Translations under genes and position numbers: made by a program
Assembly (NCBI GenBank): GCA_001899685.1
Contig: MKWG01000011.1
Location: forward strand, 62,001 to 126,000
Reading direction: 5' to 3'
DNA length: 64,000 nt
From: Sphingobacteriales bacterium 44-15
GTDB lineage: Bacteria; Bacteroidota; Bacteroidia; Chitinophagales; Chitinophagaceae
Part shown: piece by piece, positions 17,101 through 25,831 of the stretch
Layout: each line of letters begins with the position of its first letter
Position numbering within the stretch: position 1 is the stretch's first letter
The notes under the pieces: model-generated
What the model saw: the letters and a program-made list of their open reading frames with translations, nothing else
The model's database searches: none
What the model was told of the DNA's origin: nothing

Positions 17101-17514
17101 TTTAAACAGACCTTCACCCTTGTTATCAATGTAAATGAACTTATCATCGGCAGAAAAAACAGGATTATAATAGTACCAGTGACTTTTCTTTTCCTGGAAA
17201 ATAAGCTTACCTGTAACAGTAGAATAGCAGGTCAGACTCCCCGAGGTAGAGCATGCAAGCATCTTTCCGTCGTGGCTTATGGCAACACCCGTTTGTTTGG
17301 CAGGCAGCCGGAAACTATAAACCTGCTGATGTGTTTTTATATTCCACATAATTATTTTCTGGTCTTCAACCGTGTAGACATATTGAAACTGCAGATCGGT
17401 AATGATCATTCTTATATCGCCTGTATGGCCTGTGGGCACAATGATGCCATCGGTTTGCGCAAAGGCTTTTGCTGTTATAATAAGCAGCAAAAAAGCTGTT
17501 CTTATTTTTTTCAT
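14128..17514 (-). CDS. secreted WD40/beta-propeller caspase family protein (paralogue 2)
   Basis: The 1128-residue protein starts with the signal peptide MKKIRTAFLLLIITAKAFAQ and the short conserved opening IIVPTGHTGD. The propeller (to about residue 690) is clearly diverged from the other copies, apart from its last blade (IKVWRAANGELLGTLYLF). RNLSVDDD and RNLIVEDD motifs flank the Ig-like segment. The caspase domain (about 879-1128) is intact, with H960 in FYYAGHG and C1016 in DACQSAGAF. It is closest to paralogue 1: both have VIAGGN after the catalytic His. The gap to paralogue 3 upstream is 7 bases, so they should be on one transcript. Confidence 0.9.
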   Translation of the reverse strand: MKKIRTAFLLLIITAKAFAQTDGIIVPTGHTGDIRMIITDLQFQYVYTVEDQKIIMWNIKTHQQVYSFRLPAKQTGVAISHDGKMLACSTSGSLTCYSTVTGKLIFQEKKSHWYYYNPVFSADDKFIYIDNKGEGLFKTEITTQKITGLWEDNSISHYAASFLFPTKDNSLITVTGKGWKVFSETDASKNKVHLFGSEGDCIAYYFPETNRIAIRDKNKNHYSDDPKIYDFYNAATGEKIKTLSLPPAAFDLAITDDGKSFVAASYDVTAKQITALLYSSETFSPVKKTVLSDPKWDTKFYSIKNNTAFAVSQSQSIFREKSSRALSFNTSTGTEIKAYQQNVSSIDLAGTVFRNNTIINKPTDFMNINTGASIVSVDLTKMSVSPAQTISTPGGDDDNYLVYSATGDTAAILYTNKVIIKNTKTNQQIGTTVTLSDEVLYEMKASAFIGKDNYFFGNGGSYFYFTSFSVKTQLISVWRLNVKTGVKEKMYDRSTAAKMVISPDKKMMAGIPTGDNMYNRVNDPGIKVWDMQTNKLLFQTGMTADEMRDNKVRPIGFSDDNRHFIILRNSKYEYYDLASGNLTQTSKEFYAALELTYHVNHGATAIASSEDKGYLSLYKPDGAKAFSVQAHTSVIRDVFFSENDSLLFTEGDQTIKVWRAANGELLGTLYLFNDGKDYVFVDKDGRFDGNEGGMQQLYYLRNRQVITLDKVYEKFYTPNLFQRLLNGEVFSPVDYILKQAPLVKIQYAEKQRNLSVDDDAPSYQNTTGAAEITVTASSQDDAIDEIRLFRNGKVLNLATRNLIVEDDKSKTSTQKYTVNLLPGNNEIRAIALNTQRTESQPDIINVVYNNGASANTNIIPVVNKKTNAIIDKVDKSATMHLVVVGINAYKNPKMSLNYARADAAAFKEEIEKDAKTVISNIKTWFVTDEAADKTGITTALQQVQQNAKPQDVFVFYYAGHGVIAGGNKEFYLVPNDVADLHNVDEALKTHGIAAKELQQYAINIQAQKQLFILDACQSAGAFTEMLRSDGSQQKNIALVARSTGTHWMAASGAQQFANEFSTLGHGAFTYVLLQALKGEAASDKMITVDGLKNYMQTGVPALMKRYNGTQQTPASFGFGNDFPVEVLK

Positions 17515-17521
17515 TTATATT

Positions 17522-20500
17522 CTATTTCAATATTTCTACCGGAAAGTCATTACCTATTCCATAGCTTGCCGGGTATTGTGCAGTGCCATTATACTTTTTC
17601 ATCAAAACCGGTACCTGTACCTGCATAAAATTCTTGAGCCCGTTTACCGTTATCATTTTGTTGCTGGCTGCTTCGCCCTTTAGCGCCTGCAGCAGCACGT
17701 AGGTGAATGCCCCATGCCCTAACTGGGCAAATTCGTTGGCAAACTGCTGGGCGCCGCTGGCTGCCATCCAATGCGTACCGGTGCTGCGGGCTAACATAGC
17801 GATCGACTTTTGTTGCTTTCCGTCATTTTGCAATAAGGACTCAAAAGCGCCCGCACTCTGGCAGGCATCCAGGATAAACAACTGCTTCTGTGCCTGTATA
17901 TCTATCGCATAGCCCTGCAAAAGTTTAGAGGCTATTCCTTTTTCAGCAAGCGCCTCATCCACGTTTTTTAGATCTGTTACGTCGGTTGGAACCAGATAAA
18001 ATTCCTTATTTTTTTCACTGATTACACCATGCCCGGCATAATAGAATACAAAAACATCCCGGGGCTTCGCATTTTTCTGTACTTCGGCAAAAGCATCTGT
18101 TATTCCGTTTTTGTCGGCCGTGGTATCTGTTACAAAATAAGTTTTGATATTCGTCAGCATCGTTTTAGCACTCTTTTCAACTTCGTCTTTAAAAGATGTT
18201 GCATCGGCCAATGCGTAATTAAGTGACATTTTCTCATTCCGGTACTTATTAATCCCAACCACCACCAGGTGCAACGTAGCATTTTTATCAATCAGATCAA
18301 CAGGCACATTACCGGCAATGACAGGCCGCGAGGGATCAGGCGGGTTACCGTTCTGGTAGCTGACTATAATTTCATCGGGCTGGCTTTCGGTACGCTGACT
18401 GTTGAGTGCAATGGCCCGGAATGAGTTTTTACCGGGCAGGAGATTGACCGTATATTTTTTGGCAGAGGTGCTTTGTTTACTATCGTCGGTTACAAACAGC
18501 CCCCTTGTGGCAAGATTAACAATTTTCCCGTTATGGAAAAGACGGATCTCGTCAATCGAATCATCAACAGAAGATGCATTTACGGTTATTTCGGCCTGAC
18601 CGCTTGTATTTTGATAGATGGCTATATCATCCGTCACGTCCAGGTTTCTTTGTATGGCCGCATAAGTGATCTTTGCCACAGGAATGGCCTTGAGCTGAAT
18701 ATCCAGCTTTGAGAATAGCTCTCCCGCTACTAACCGTTCATAAAGATTGGGCGTGTAGGCTTTTTCATATATCTTGTCCAGCGGAATGATATTCCTGTCT
18801 TTCAGGTAATAGAGTCGTTTAATGCCGCCTTCATTGCCATCAAAATGCCCGGTAGGGGCGATGAATACATAATCATCGCACCCTTTAAAAACATACAGGG
18901 TGCCATAGAGCTTGTTCGACTTCAAATCCCAGGCCTTTATGGTCTGTTCCTTTGTGGTGGTATATACGGTTTTGCCATCGTCTGAAAAAGCGACATCGGT
19001 TACCCGGGTTTCTACTCCTACGCCAAATGGCCGGTTTCCTGCCCTGTCATAACCAATTAACCCGCCACTTGCACCGGCCTGCATGATCATTGATAAGTCA
19101 TCATTACAAAAGAACCGGTCGCCATCGCCCGGAACAATGCCTTTTGACTCTGATAATACCTTTTTGGTATCTATATCATACACCCTGATTTTCGTATCGT
19201 ATTTTGAACTGTATATGGTTAAAAGATGTTTACTCTCTTTAGACAGGGCCAGGTATTTCACCTGCAGGTTTTCCAATTCTTTCAGATCGGGGGCGTTTAT
19301 AAAGGGGATCTCTGCCACAGTTTGCCTTGTCTGCAGGTTAAACAATCTGATCTGGCCGGCTCTGATACCCCCGTTTAAAAAAGTGATATATTGCTTATCG
19401 GCGCTTACAAAACTGTTGTTCGGAGTCTCCCCGCTGAAGAGAGGCTCCTGTACACCCGTTTTAAGATGTAAACGGTTATAGATGTAAATATCTTTTTGGT
19501 AATCTTTGGTAAAAAAATATAAATAGCTGCCGTCATCGCTAAAGAAAGTCGCCCTTTTTAAATCGTTATCAAAGGTTTCCACATTTCCTTTGAGCTTGAA
19601 AAGTACTTTGTTAGCGGCTAAGCTTTTGACAAAATAGCCGGCGCCATATACACTGTATAATATTGTATCTCCACTTAAGGTAGCGGCCAAATGATCTGCA
19701 ACAAAATTAGCCGGCAGCTTTATAGGCGCTGCAGGAATCATACGGCGGGTATCCAGGGTTAAAAGCTGCTTATTATCGGCAAAATAAGTAAGGTTATAGC
19801 TGCTTTTCCGGTCTTCAACGGCTATACCCCTGAATGTTTTAGCAGCATCGGTTAGCTCAGCTAACTGGTCTGTATATTCTGCCACAATTTTTCCGGTGAG
19901 CATATCCAGATTATACAGTACCTGATTACCCAGCAGGATGCTGTTTTCTTTTTCGGAATAATAATGAGGTTCCAGGTTATCCGGCAGCGGAAAGGTTTTC
20001 TTGAGCAGTCCATTGCTAAGGTCATATAGCTTTATCTTGGCCGTTTTGCCTGTTGCGCCAGTCACATCGTCCAGAATAAACCCTTCCAGGATAGCGATCG
20101 TATTATTTTCCTCTGAAACACAAAATGAAGTTTGATAAGTTTGGGGCGGTGCATTTACGGGTAAGCGACGCAGATATTTACCTGTATTCAGGTCATACAG
20201 CTCATAGATGAACTTATCACCCATGGCGTAGAAGGTTAATAACCAGGTCTTTTTTTTCAAGAATCTTGCTTCCCGGACCGGCACGCTAAACTTTGTTTCG
20301 TAAATGAGACTCATCTTTTCCAGATCCCACAGTTGTATCACCTTATCATTATAAACCAGTAGCTGGCCGTTATTAACTATTTTCATCTCCCGCATAAAAT
20401 CGCCGGCTAAGGCTTTTCCCGGAATAATAATTTTATCCTCCGAGGGTGAACGGGGAGAGCTATTCGCATAACTAACAGAATCGATTTCGCGTATTCCCTC

Positions 20501-20917
20501 ATAACTCTCATAAAAATAGAGCTTGCCATTTTTCTTTAGCAAAAATGTTGAGGTATTATTGGGCATGACAATTCCGGGATTTTTATTAAAATTGGTCAGG
20601 ACTTCACCGGTAACGGTAGACCGGTAATTATCCGGATAATGCAGGCCGGCTAAAACTTTCCCGTCATCTGTTAAATGGACGGGGTCTTCCAGTACCATTC
20701 CTGCATCTGTGGGTGTATTATAAAAAGTATAGAGCTGTACGTGGGTCTTTTTATCCCACATGATGATTTTCTCTTTTCCGATCGTATAAAGATATTTGCC
20801 TTGTTTGTCAACTAATACCTTATTTATATCACTTCCTGTAGGCACTACAACATCGCCGGTTTGGGCATGAGTGCCAAGCCATACAAAACATAACAAAAAC
20901 AATATTAGTTTTCTCAT
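17522..20917 (-). CDS. secreted WD40/beta-propeller caspase family protein (paralogue 3)
   Basis: The 1131-residue protein has the signal peptide MRKLILFLLCFVWLGTHAQ, then VVVPTGSD and a diverged propeller ending in IKAWDLKSNKLYGTLYVF. It has RNLDVTDD and RGLFVTDD in place of the two RNL motifs of copies 1 and 2. The caspase domain (about 882-1131) has H963 in FYYAGHG and C1019 in DACQSAGAF. The variant VISEKNKEF after the His groups it with paralogue 4. The gap to paralogue 4 upstream is 11 bases. Its substrates are unknown; C14 relatives outside animals often cut after Arg or Lys. Confidence 0.9.
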   Translation of the reverse strand: MRKLILFLLCFVWLGTHAQTGDVVVPTGSDINKVLVDKQGKYLYTIGKEKIIMWDKKTHVQLYTFYNTPTDAGMVLEDPVHLTDDGKVLAGLHYPDNYRSTVTGEVLTNFNKNPGIVMPNNTSTFLLKKNGKLYFYESYEGIREIDSVSYANSSPRSPSEDKIIIPGKALAGDFMREMKIVNNGQLLVYNDKVIQLWDLEKMSLIYETKFSVPVREARFLKKKTWLLTFYAMGDKFIYELYDLNTGKYLRRLPVNAPPQTYQTSFCVSEENNTIAILEGFILDDVTGATGKTAKIKLYDLSNGLLKKTFPLPDNLEPHYYSEKENSILLGNQVLYNLDMLTGKIVAEYTDQLAELTDAAKTFRGIAVEDRKSSYNLTYFADNKQLLTLDTRRMIPAAPIKLPANFVADHLAATLSGDTILYSVYGAGYFVKSLAANKVLFKLKGNVETFDNDLKRATFFSDDGSYLYFFTKDYQKDIYIYNRLHLKTGVQEPLFSGETPNNSFVSADKQYITFLNGGIRAGQIRLFNLQTRQTVAEIPFINAPDLKELENLQVKYLALSKESKHLLTIYSSKYDTKIRVYDIDTKKVLSESKGIVPGDGDRFFCNDDLSMIMQAGASGGLIGYDRAGNRPFGVGVETRVTDVAFSDDGKTVYTTTKEQTIKAWDLKSNKLYGTLYVFKGCDDYVFIAPTGHFDGNEGGIKRLYYLKDRNIIPLDKIYEKAYTPNLYERLVAGELFSKLDIQLKAIPVAKITYAAIQRNLDVTDDIAIYQNTSGQAEITVNASSVDDSIDEIRLFHNGKIVNLATRGLFVTDDSKQSTSAKKYTVNLLPGKNSFRAIALNSQRTESQPDEIIVSYQNGNPPDPSRPVIAGNVPVDLIDKNATLHLVVVGINKYRNEKMSLNYALADATSFKDEVEKSAKTMLTNIKTYFVTDTTADKNGITDAFAEVQKNAKPRDVFVFYYAGHGVISEKNKEFYLVPTDVTDLKNVDEALAEKGIASKLLQGYAIDIQAQKQLFILDACQSAGAFESLLQNDGKQQKSIAMLARSTGTHWMAASGAQQFANEFAQLGHGAFTYVLLQALKGEAASNKMITVNGLKNFMQVQVPVLMKKYNGTAQYPASYGIGNDFPVEILK

Positions 20918-20928
20918 ATCTGTTTAAA

Positions 20929-23900
20929 TTATTTTATCACTCCTACCGGAAAATCATTACCCAGGCCATAGCTGGCCGGGTATTGGGGAGTGCCATTATA
21001 TTTTTTCATCAATTCGGGCACCTGCACCTGCAGGAAATTCTTCAGTCCGTTAATGGTTACCATTTTATCGCTTGCAGCTTCACCCTTCATGGCTTTTAGC
21101 AGCACGTAAGTAAATGCACCGTGGCCCAGCTGCGAAAACTCGTTAGCAAACTGCTGGCTGCCACTTGCCGCTATCCAGTGCGTACCTGTGCTGCGGGCAA
21201 CTACAGCAAGGCTTTTTTGCTGGTTGGCATCGTTAGCCAGCAAAGAAGCAAACGCACCGGCACTTTGGCAGGCATCCAAAATAAATACCTGTTTTTGGGC
21301 GGATATGTTAATGGCATATTGCTGGAGCATTTTTGATGGAATACCATATTGCTCCAACGCCTCGTCTACATTCTTTAAGTCTGTAACATCATTGGGAACG
21401 AGGAAGAATTCTTTATTTTTTTCGCTGATAACCCCGTGCCCTGCGTAATAAAATACAAACACATCCTGCGGTCTGGCATTTTTCTGAACTTCGGTAAGGG
21501 CGGTCATGATGCCGCTTTTATCCGCCTTATCGTCCGTAACAAAATAGGTTTTTACGCTGGTTAGTATTGTTTTTGCATTCCGCTCAGCTTCTTCCTTAAA
21601 AGAAGTGGCATCGGCCAGCGCATAATTCAGGCTCATTTTTGGATTTTTATATGCGTTTATCCCTACCACAACCAGGTGCATGGTAGCATTGCGGTCAACG
21701 GCATCTACCAGGCTGCCGCCTTTGTTACCCGGGGACGGCGTATTTTCCTGTCCGCCGCTATTATAAGATATTGTTATTTCATCCGGTTCGCTCTCCGTAC
21801 GTTGGCCGTTAAGCGCCACAGCGCGGATGTTGTTTACCCCCGGCAGCAGGTTAAGTGTATATTTCTTTGTATCTGTGCCGGTCGTATTATCGGTAACAAA
21901 AAGCCCCCGTGTGGCCAGGTTAATTATCTTACCGTTGTGAAAAAGGCGGATCTCATCTACCTTATCATCTTCAGCTGACGCATTAACGGTTATTTCGGCA
22001 ACACCGGTTGTATTGCTAAAGGCGGGTGTTTTATCTTCCGCAACATCCAGATTGCGGGATATCTGGGCATAGCTTATTCGTACACGTGGTTGCGGGTTAA
22101 TGATAATGTCAATCGGCGGGAATTGCTCGCCGTTAACCAAACGCTGATACAGGTTTGGTGTATAAAATTTTTCATACACCACATCCAGATCTACTTTTAT
22201 GCGGTTGCGGTAATAATACATCCGCTTTATGCCACCCTCGCTTCCGTCAAAGCGGCCGTAGGGATCTAAAAAAACATAGTCGTTGCCATCATTAAAAAGA
22301 TAGAGTGTGCCCAGCAATTTGCCTGATTGCGGCAACCACACTTTAATGGTCTGGTCTTCGGATATGGTGTACATTAGCTTGCCATCGGGCGAAAATATGA
22401 TCCGGCGCACGGCAGCATCATGGGCTTTTATATCATAAAGCACATCGCCCGCAGCATTCACCGCAGTAATTGAGCCGTTATTAAATCCACTGACTATTAT
22501 CGAAAGATCAGGCGGACTGCCGAATACGCTGCCGCCGATCGAACCTTTAGACTGAGCTATAAGCGTTCCTGTTGCCAGATCGTACACCTTCGGTTTACCA
22601 TTGGTTATCAGCAGGACTTTTTTCTTATCGCCCGATACGATAATGTATTTGTATTCATCTTCACCCAGGTCCTTATCGAATAATAACTTGCCAGTTGCTA
22701 TATTCCATACTTTAGCGTGCGAATACTGATAGCCTTCATCAAGCGCAGCCAGCAGGTCTTTGTCGGGGTGCAGCGTTGGCCCGCGCGTGCCGTGAAATGT
22801 CAGCACCGTTTCGGCCAGGCCCGTTTTAATGTTTACTCTCTTTAAAACATGCACCTGTTTGGGTATGTTATGCACGGTGTAGTAGGCATGCGTGCCGATT
22901 TTATCAAAAAAGAAATTGTCTCTTTCGGTAGTGGCGGCTTCGTCGGTAAGCCGCATAACGGGGATTAATAACCTGCCGGTGACTATATTTTTAATGACAC
23001 CCCTTTTTTGATCGTCAAACATGGCCAGCGTATCGCCGGTGGGGCTAAAGGCTATTGCACTCATTTCGGGTAGCGGCGTATGCCTGAATGGCTTAAGCCT
23101 TACCATGTCGATGCTTGTATACACCGAATCGTCTGTTATTAAATTCAGGATACCGCTGGGGTAGTTGTATTCAAACGAATTGAAAATATCTTTCCCCAAA
23201 TCGGCAACCTGCCTTTTAAAGGTGTAGCTTACCGCGCTTGTTTTTGTGTTTAACAGGTTAATGTCCGATCGCGACGACACGTAAGCTGTGCTTACATCTC
23301 CATAAAAATAGGCTCCGTAAATTTTTTCTTTGGTTTTAAAATTTCGTACAGGCGCCCATGTTTCACCATTGTAAACAGTGTAGGTGTTTAAATAATCATT
23401 CCCGTTCCAAATAAAGTATTTGCTACTTCCTGATGAAAACAGCGAAATTTTAGTGGTTTGTTTGGCGATAGTTTTTACTAATTTCCCTGTATAGACATCC
23501 CGGAAAGTTACCGGCGATTCACTGGTATAATCGGCTATACAATGCAGGGCGGGCAAATAAAAGATGGTGGTACCGTATGGGTATTTATATTCAAGGTCAA
23601 TCTTTTTTTGCGCTATATCAATTACCCGCCAGCCTCCATCATTCGCTACCAATACATGGTCGTTATCAAGAACAGCAACAATTTCGGGGTTGGTGTATAA
23701 AAACTCTACCAGCCTGGTTTGCTGTTGTGTGGCAACATCAGTAACGAACAGTCCGCTTCCCACCGTGTAAATTTTTGAATCATCGGCAGAGAATACCGGA
23801 TTGCTTTCTTTTACTTTAAACAAAGTCTTCCCGGTGATGGTTGAGTAGCAGCTATCGCCAAGCAGCAGCTTTGTACCGTCGTTGCTCAGTGACATTTTTT

Positions 23901-24150
23901 TACTGTCGTTTTTAAAAGTGTACAGTTGGCTACGGGTCTTTACGTCCCACATAATGGCTTTGTTACCTTCCTGACTGTATAAGTACTTCCCCTGTTTATC
24001 AATCAGTATATTACTCACCATTTTGGCATGGCCGCTGGGGATAATAATATTGCCGGTTTGCGCAAAGAGTTTTGCAGTTATAACTATCAGAAAAAAAGCG
24101 AATACTGCCTTGGCAATCCGTCCACGGATAGTTGCGTAATAAAATTTCAT
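20929..24150 (-). CDS. secreted WD40/beta-propeller caspase family protein (paralogue 4)
   Basis: The 1073-residue protein is the shortest copy and the first caspase gene after the papain-like protease gene (9-base gap). Its N-terminus is longer before the hydrophobic stretch (AVFAFFLIVITAKLFA-Q), then IIIPSGHAK and a propeller ending in IKVWLPQSGKLLGTLYLF. The motifs are RNLDVAED and RGLFVTDN. The caspase domain (about 824-1073) has H905 in FYYAGHG and C961 in DACQSAGAF. The stretch STGTHWIAASGSQQFANEF differs at only two positions from the other three copies. All four copies therefore look catalytically competent. Confidence 0.9.
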   Translation of the reverse strand: MKFYYATIRGRIAKAVFAFFLIVITAKLFAQTGNIIIPSGHAKMVSNILIDKQGKYLYSQEGNKAIMWDVKTRSQLYTFKNDSKKMSLSNDGTKLLLGDSCYSTITGKTLFKVKESNPVFSADDSKIYTVGSGLFVTDVATQQQTRLVEFLYTNPEIVAVLDNDHVLVANDGGWRVIDIAQKKIDLEYKYPYGTTIFYLPALHCIADYTSESPVTFRDVYTGKLVKTIAKQTTKISLFSSGSSKYFIWNGNDYLNTYTVYNGETWAPVRNFKTKEKIYGAYFYGDVSTAYVSSRSDINLLNTKTSAVSYTFKRQVADLGKDIFNSFEYNYPSGILNLITDDSVYTSIDMVRLKPFRHTPLPEMSAIAFSPTGDTLAMFDDQKRGVIKNIVTGRLLIPVMRLTDEAATTERDNFFFDKIGTHAYYTVHNIPKQVHVLKRVNIKTGLAETVLTFHGTRGPTLHPDKDLLAALDEGYQYSHAKVWNIATGKLLFDKDLGEDEYKYIIVSGDKKKVLLITNGKPKVYDLATGTLIAQSKGSIGGSVFGSPPDLSIIVSGFNNGSITAVNAAGDVLYDIKAHDAAVRRIIFSPDGKLMYTISEDQTIKVWLPQSGKLLGTLYLFNDGNDYVFLDPYGRFDGSEGGIKRMYYYRNRIKVDLDVVYEKFYTPNLYQRLVNGEQFPPIDIIINPQPRVRISYAQISRNLDVAEDKTPAFSNTTGVAEITVNASAEDDKVDEIRLFHNGKIINLATRGLFVTDNTTGTDTKKYTLNLLPGVNNIRAVALNGQRTESEPDEITISYNSGGQENTPSPGNKGGSLVDAVDRNATMHLVVVGINAYKNPKMSLNYALADATSFKEEAERNAKTILTSVKTYFVTDDKADKSGIMTALTEVQKNARPQDVFVFYYAGHGVISEKNKEFFLVPNDVTDLKNVDEALEQYGIPSKMLQQYAINISAQKQVFILDACQSAGAFASLLANDANQQKSLAVVARSTGTHWIAASGSQQFANEFSQLGHGAFTYVLLKAMKGEAASDKMVTINGLKNFLQVQVPELMKKYNGTPQYPASYGLGNDFPVGVIK

Positions 24151-24159
24151 TTGAAAATT

Positions 24160-25773
24160 TTAATTGTGCTTTATTTCCACCATCAGCGGCACAACGGTTC
24201 CGCCGGTATAAACCGTTTTTTGATCGTCGTTGGTTACGGTAAGATTCCGGGTGGCTGTTCCATTCGCGCTGAAGCCCACTTTATCGGCAGCATATTTAAT
24301 AACGGATTTATCCATGAGCTTATCACCCAGCGCTGCTTTTATTTTGGTGCTGAGCGCACCGGTCATGCCGTTCATATCGTCGGCAATTTTTTTTGCATCT
24401 AATTTCTCTGCAGCATATAAGATCAATAAATAATCGGTGCCCCTGTTCTCGTCCAGCCTTACTACTTTTCTATCCGATGGGAAAGCGATGGTGCTGTTAG
24501 CCCCTACATGGGTGGACTGCATGTCGTCAAAAGGCAGTATTAAATTTACCTTTCCGCCAAGATCAGTGGCAAAAGCATATATGTACGCTTCATTATCCAC
24601 ATCTATATAAAACCGGAAGGCCGTACCGCTGGCATAGCTGCCTGCCATGGTATAGGCAACCAATTCCTCTTTCGGGGCTGGCTTGTCATCGTCTACCTGT
24701 AAGTTGCGGGTGGACGTTTTTTTAATGGGCATATCTTCCCCGGTATTCAATCTGAACGCAACATTTCCACTCAGGGAAAATTTCTTTTCTACCGGCTTGG
24801 GAACGGGTGAAGGAGCAGGAGTGGGTGCCGGTGTGGGCTTTGGAGCCGGCTTTACTTCCGCAGGCGCCGGTGTGAGCGGGTCGGCGAATACCTGCATGGC
24901 CAACACACACCATTTGGCAAAGTCATCATACTTTACCCATACCAGACCCTTATCGGCCCATCCTGTTCCCCAGCTGTTCAGCACGCGGAATGCACCGCCA
25001 TATTTATTATCATCATAGCCTACAACAGCCATGGCATGCCCGTTATGTTTCCAGTCGCTTAGCTGGTCGTCGCTGGTGGTGTTCCATACATCCGACTTTA
25101 CATAAAAAAAGCTTTTAGGCAGGTGCCAGCCGGTGGATACCGGGGTACCTTCCTGTAATGCTTTTTTGGTAACGGCGATCATGTCTTCCGCAGGTAATAC
25201 ATATTTATCCTCTTCCATCATTCCCTTTCCGGCAAAAAGGATAGCAGCATCCTTAATTTTATAATTAACGGCTTCCTGCTTTGCCACATCAGTCAGTTGC
25301 GTATTGCATTGATAAGGAACGGTGGTGCTGAATGCATCGCCGCCATTAATCATCTTTACCAGCGCCATGATGGGGTCGCTTCCGTTCTGGCAATCATTAT
25401 CCTCTTCAGATTTGATCTGCTCATACAGGTAGCTGGGAGAGAATGCGTATTTATCAATAATAGTCCTGTTCGTGATATTATGTGTTTTGGCATACAGAAT
25501 GGTAGCGATGCCGTAAGCGTTGGCAAAAGCCACGCAGGTGCCGTGATTGCCCTGGTCAGCCGGTGTGGGGCAGTAGGCTTCCAGTGAATAAGCTGGTGTC
25601 AGCCCTCTCAGGCTCCGGGTAGACAGCAATACTTTTTGCGGTGTGGCGGCAATGGAGGAAGCATTAAAAACGGCGCCGGTAGCCCGGTTGGGCGTTGACT
25701 GGGAAAAGAGCGGCAATGCTGAATAACAACAAAAGACCAGGGGCAAAAGCCGGCTAAATAAGAACGTACGCAT
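24160..25773 (-). CDS. secreted papain-like (C1 family) cysteine protease with DUF4384-like C-terminus
   Basis: The 537-residue protein has a signal peptide (MRTFLFSRLLPLVFCCYSALPLFSQ) and a papain-type domain at about 55-298. The catalytic set is complete: Q74 and C80 in DQGNHGTC, H246 in NGHAMAVVGYDD, N266 in VLNSWGTGW. A Pro/Ala-rich linker (301-327) leads to a C-terminal domain like DUF4384 (FRFYIDVDNEAYIYAF at about 387-402). Two copies of the motif found in the caspase neighbours occur here too: RNLQVDDD at 356 and RNLTVTND at 509. It is the first gene after a good promoter and is followed after 9 bases by the four caspase genes, so it is probably part of the same system. Confidence 0.88.
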   Translation of the reverse strand: MRTFLFSRLLPLVFCCYSALPLFSQSTPNRATGAVFNASSIAATPQKVLLSTRSLRGLTPAYSLEAYCPTPADQGNHGTCVAFANAYGIATILYAKTHNITNRTIIDKYAFSPSYLYEQIKSEEDNDCQNGSDPIMALVKMINGGDAFSTTVPYQCNTQLTDVAKQEAVNYKIKDAAILFAGKGMMEEDKYVLPAEDMIAVTKKALQEGTPVSTGWHLPKSFFYVKSDVWNTTSDDQLSDWKHNGHAMAVVGYDDNKYGGAFRVLNSWGTGWADKGLVWVKYDDFAKWCVLAMQVFADPLTPAPAEVKPAPKPTPAPTPAPSPVPKPVEKKFSLSGNVAFRLNTGEDMPIKKTSTRNLQVDDDKPAPKEELVAYTMAGSYASGTAFRFYIDVDNEAYIYAFATDLGGKVNLILPFDDMQSTHVGANSTIAFPSDRKVVRLDENRGTDYLLILYAAEKLDAKKIADDMNGMTGALSTKIKAALGDKLMDKSVIKYAADKVGFSANGTATRNLTVTNDDQKTVYTGGTVVPLMVEIKHN

Positions 25774-25799
25774 TAGAGTTGAATTTAAGGGTGTATGAA

Positions 25800-25831
25800 C
25801 AAAAGTATTATTTGATTTTTATTGCTTCAAA
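25800..25831 (-). promoter_or_regulatory. Bacteroidota-type promoter for the C1 protease-caspase genes
   Basis: On the minus strand TTTG (25831-25828), a 20-base spacer and TACTTTTG (25807-25800) match the TTTG-N19/20-TAnnTTTG consensus exactly. The box lies at the 3' end of the STM3941 gene and 26 bases before the protease start at 25773. Confidence 0.6.

Noticed and set aside
10814-24150. CRISPR array or tandem satellite suggested by repeated blocks
   Set aside because: The repetition comes from four paralogous 3.3-kb genes, not short spaced repeats.
10814-25773. Cytosolic anti-phage caspase system
   Set aside because: All five proteins have clear export signals, and no NTPase, CRISPR or nucleotide-signalling partner is nearby.
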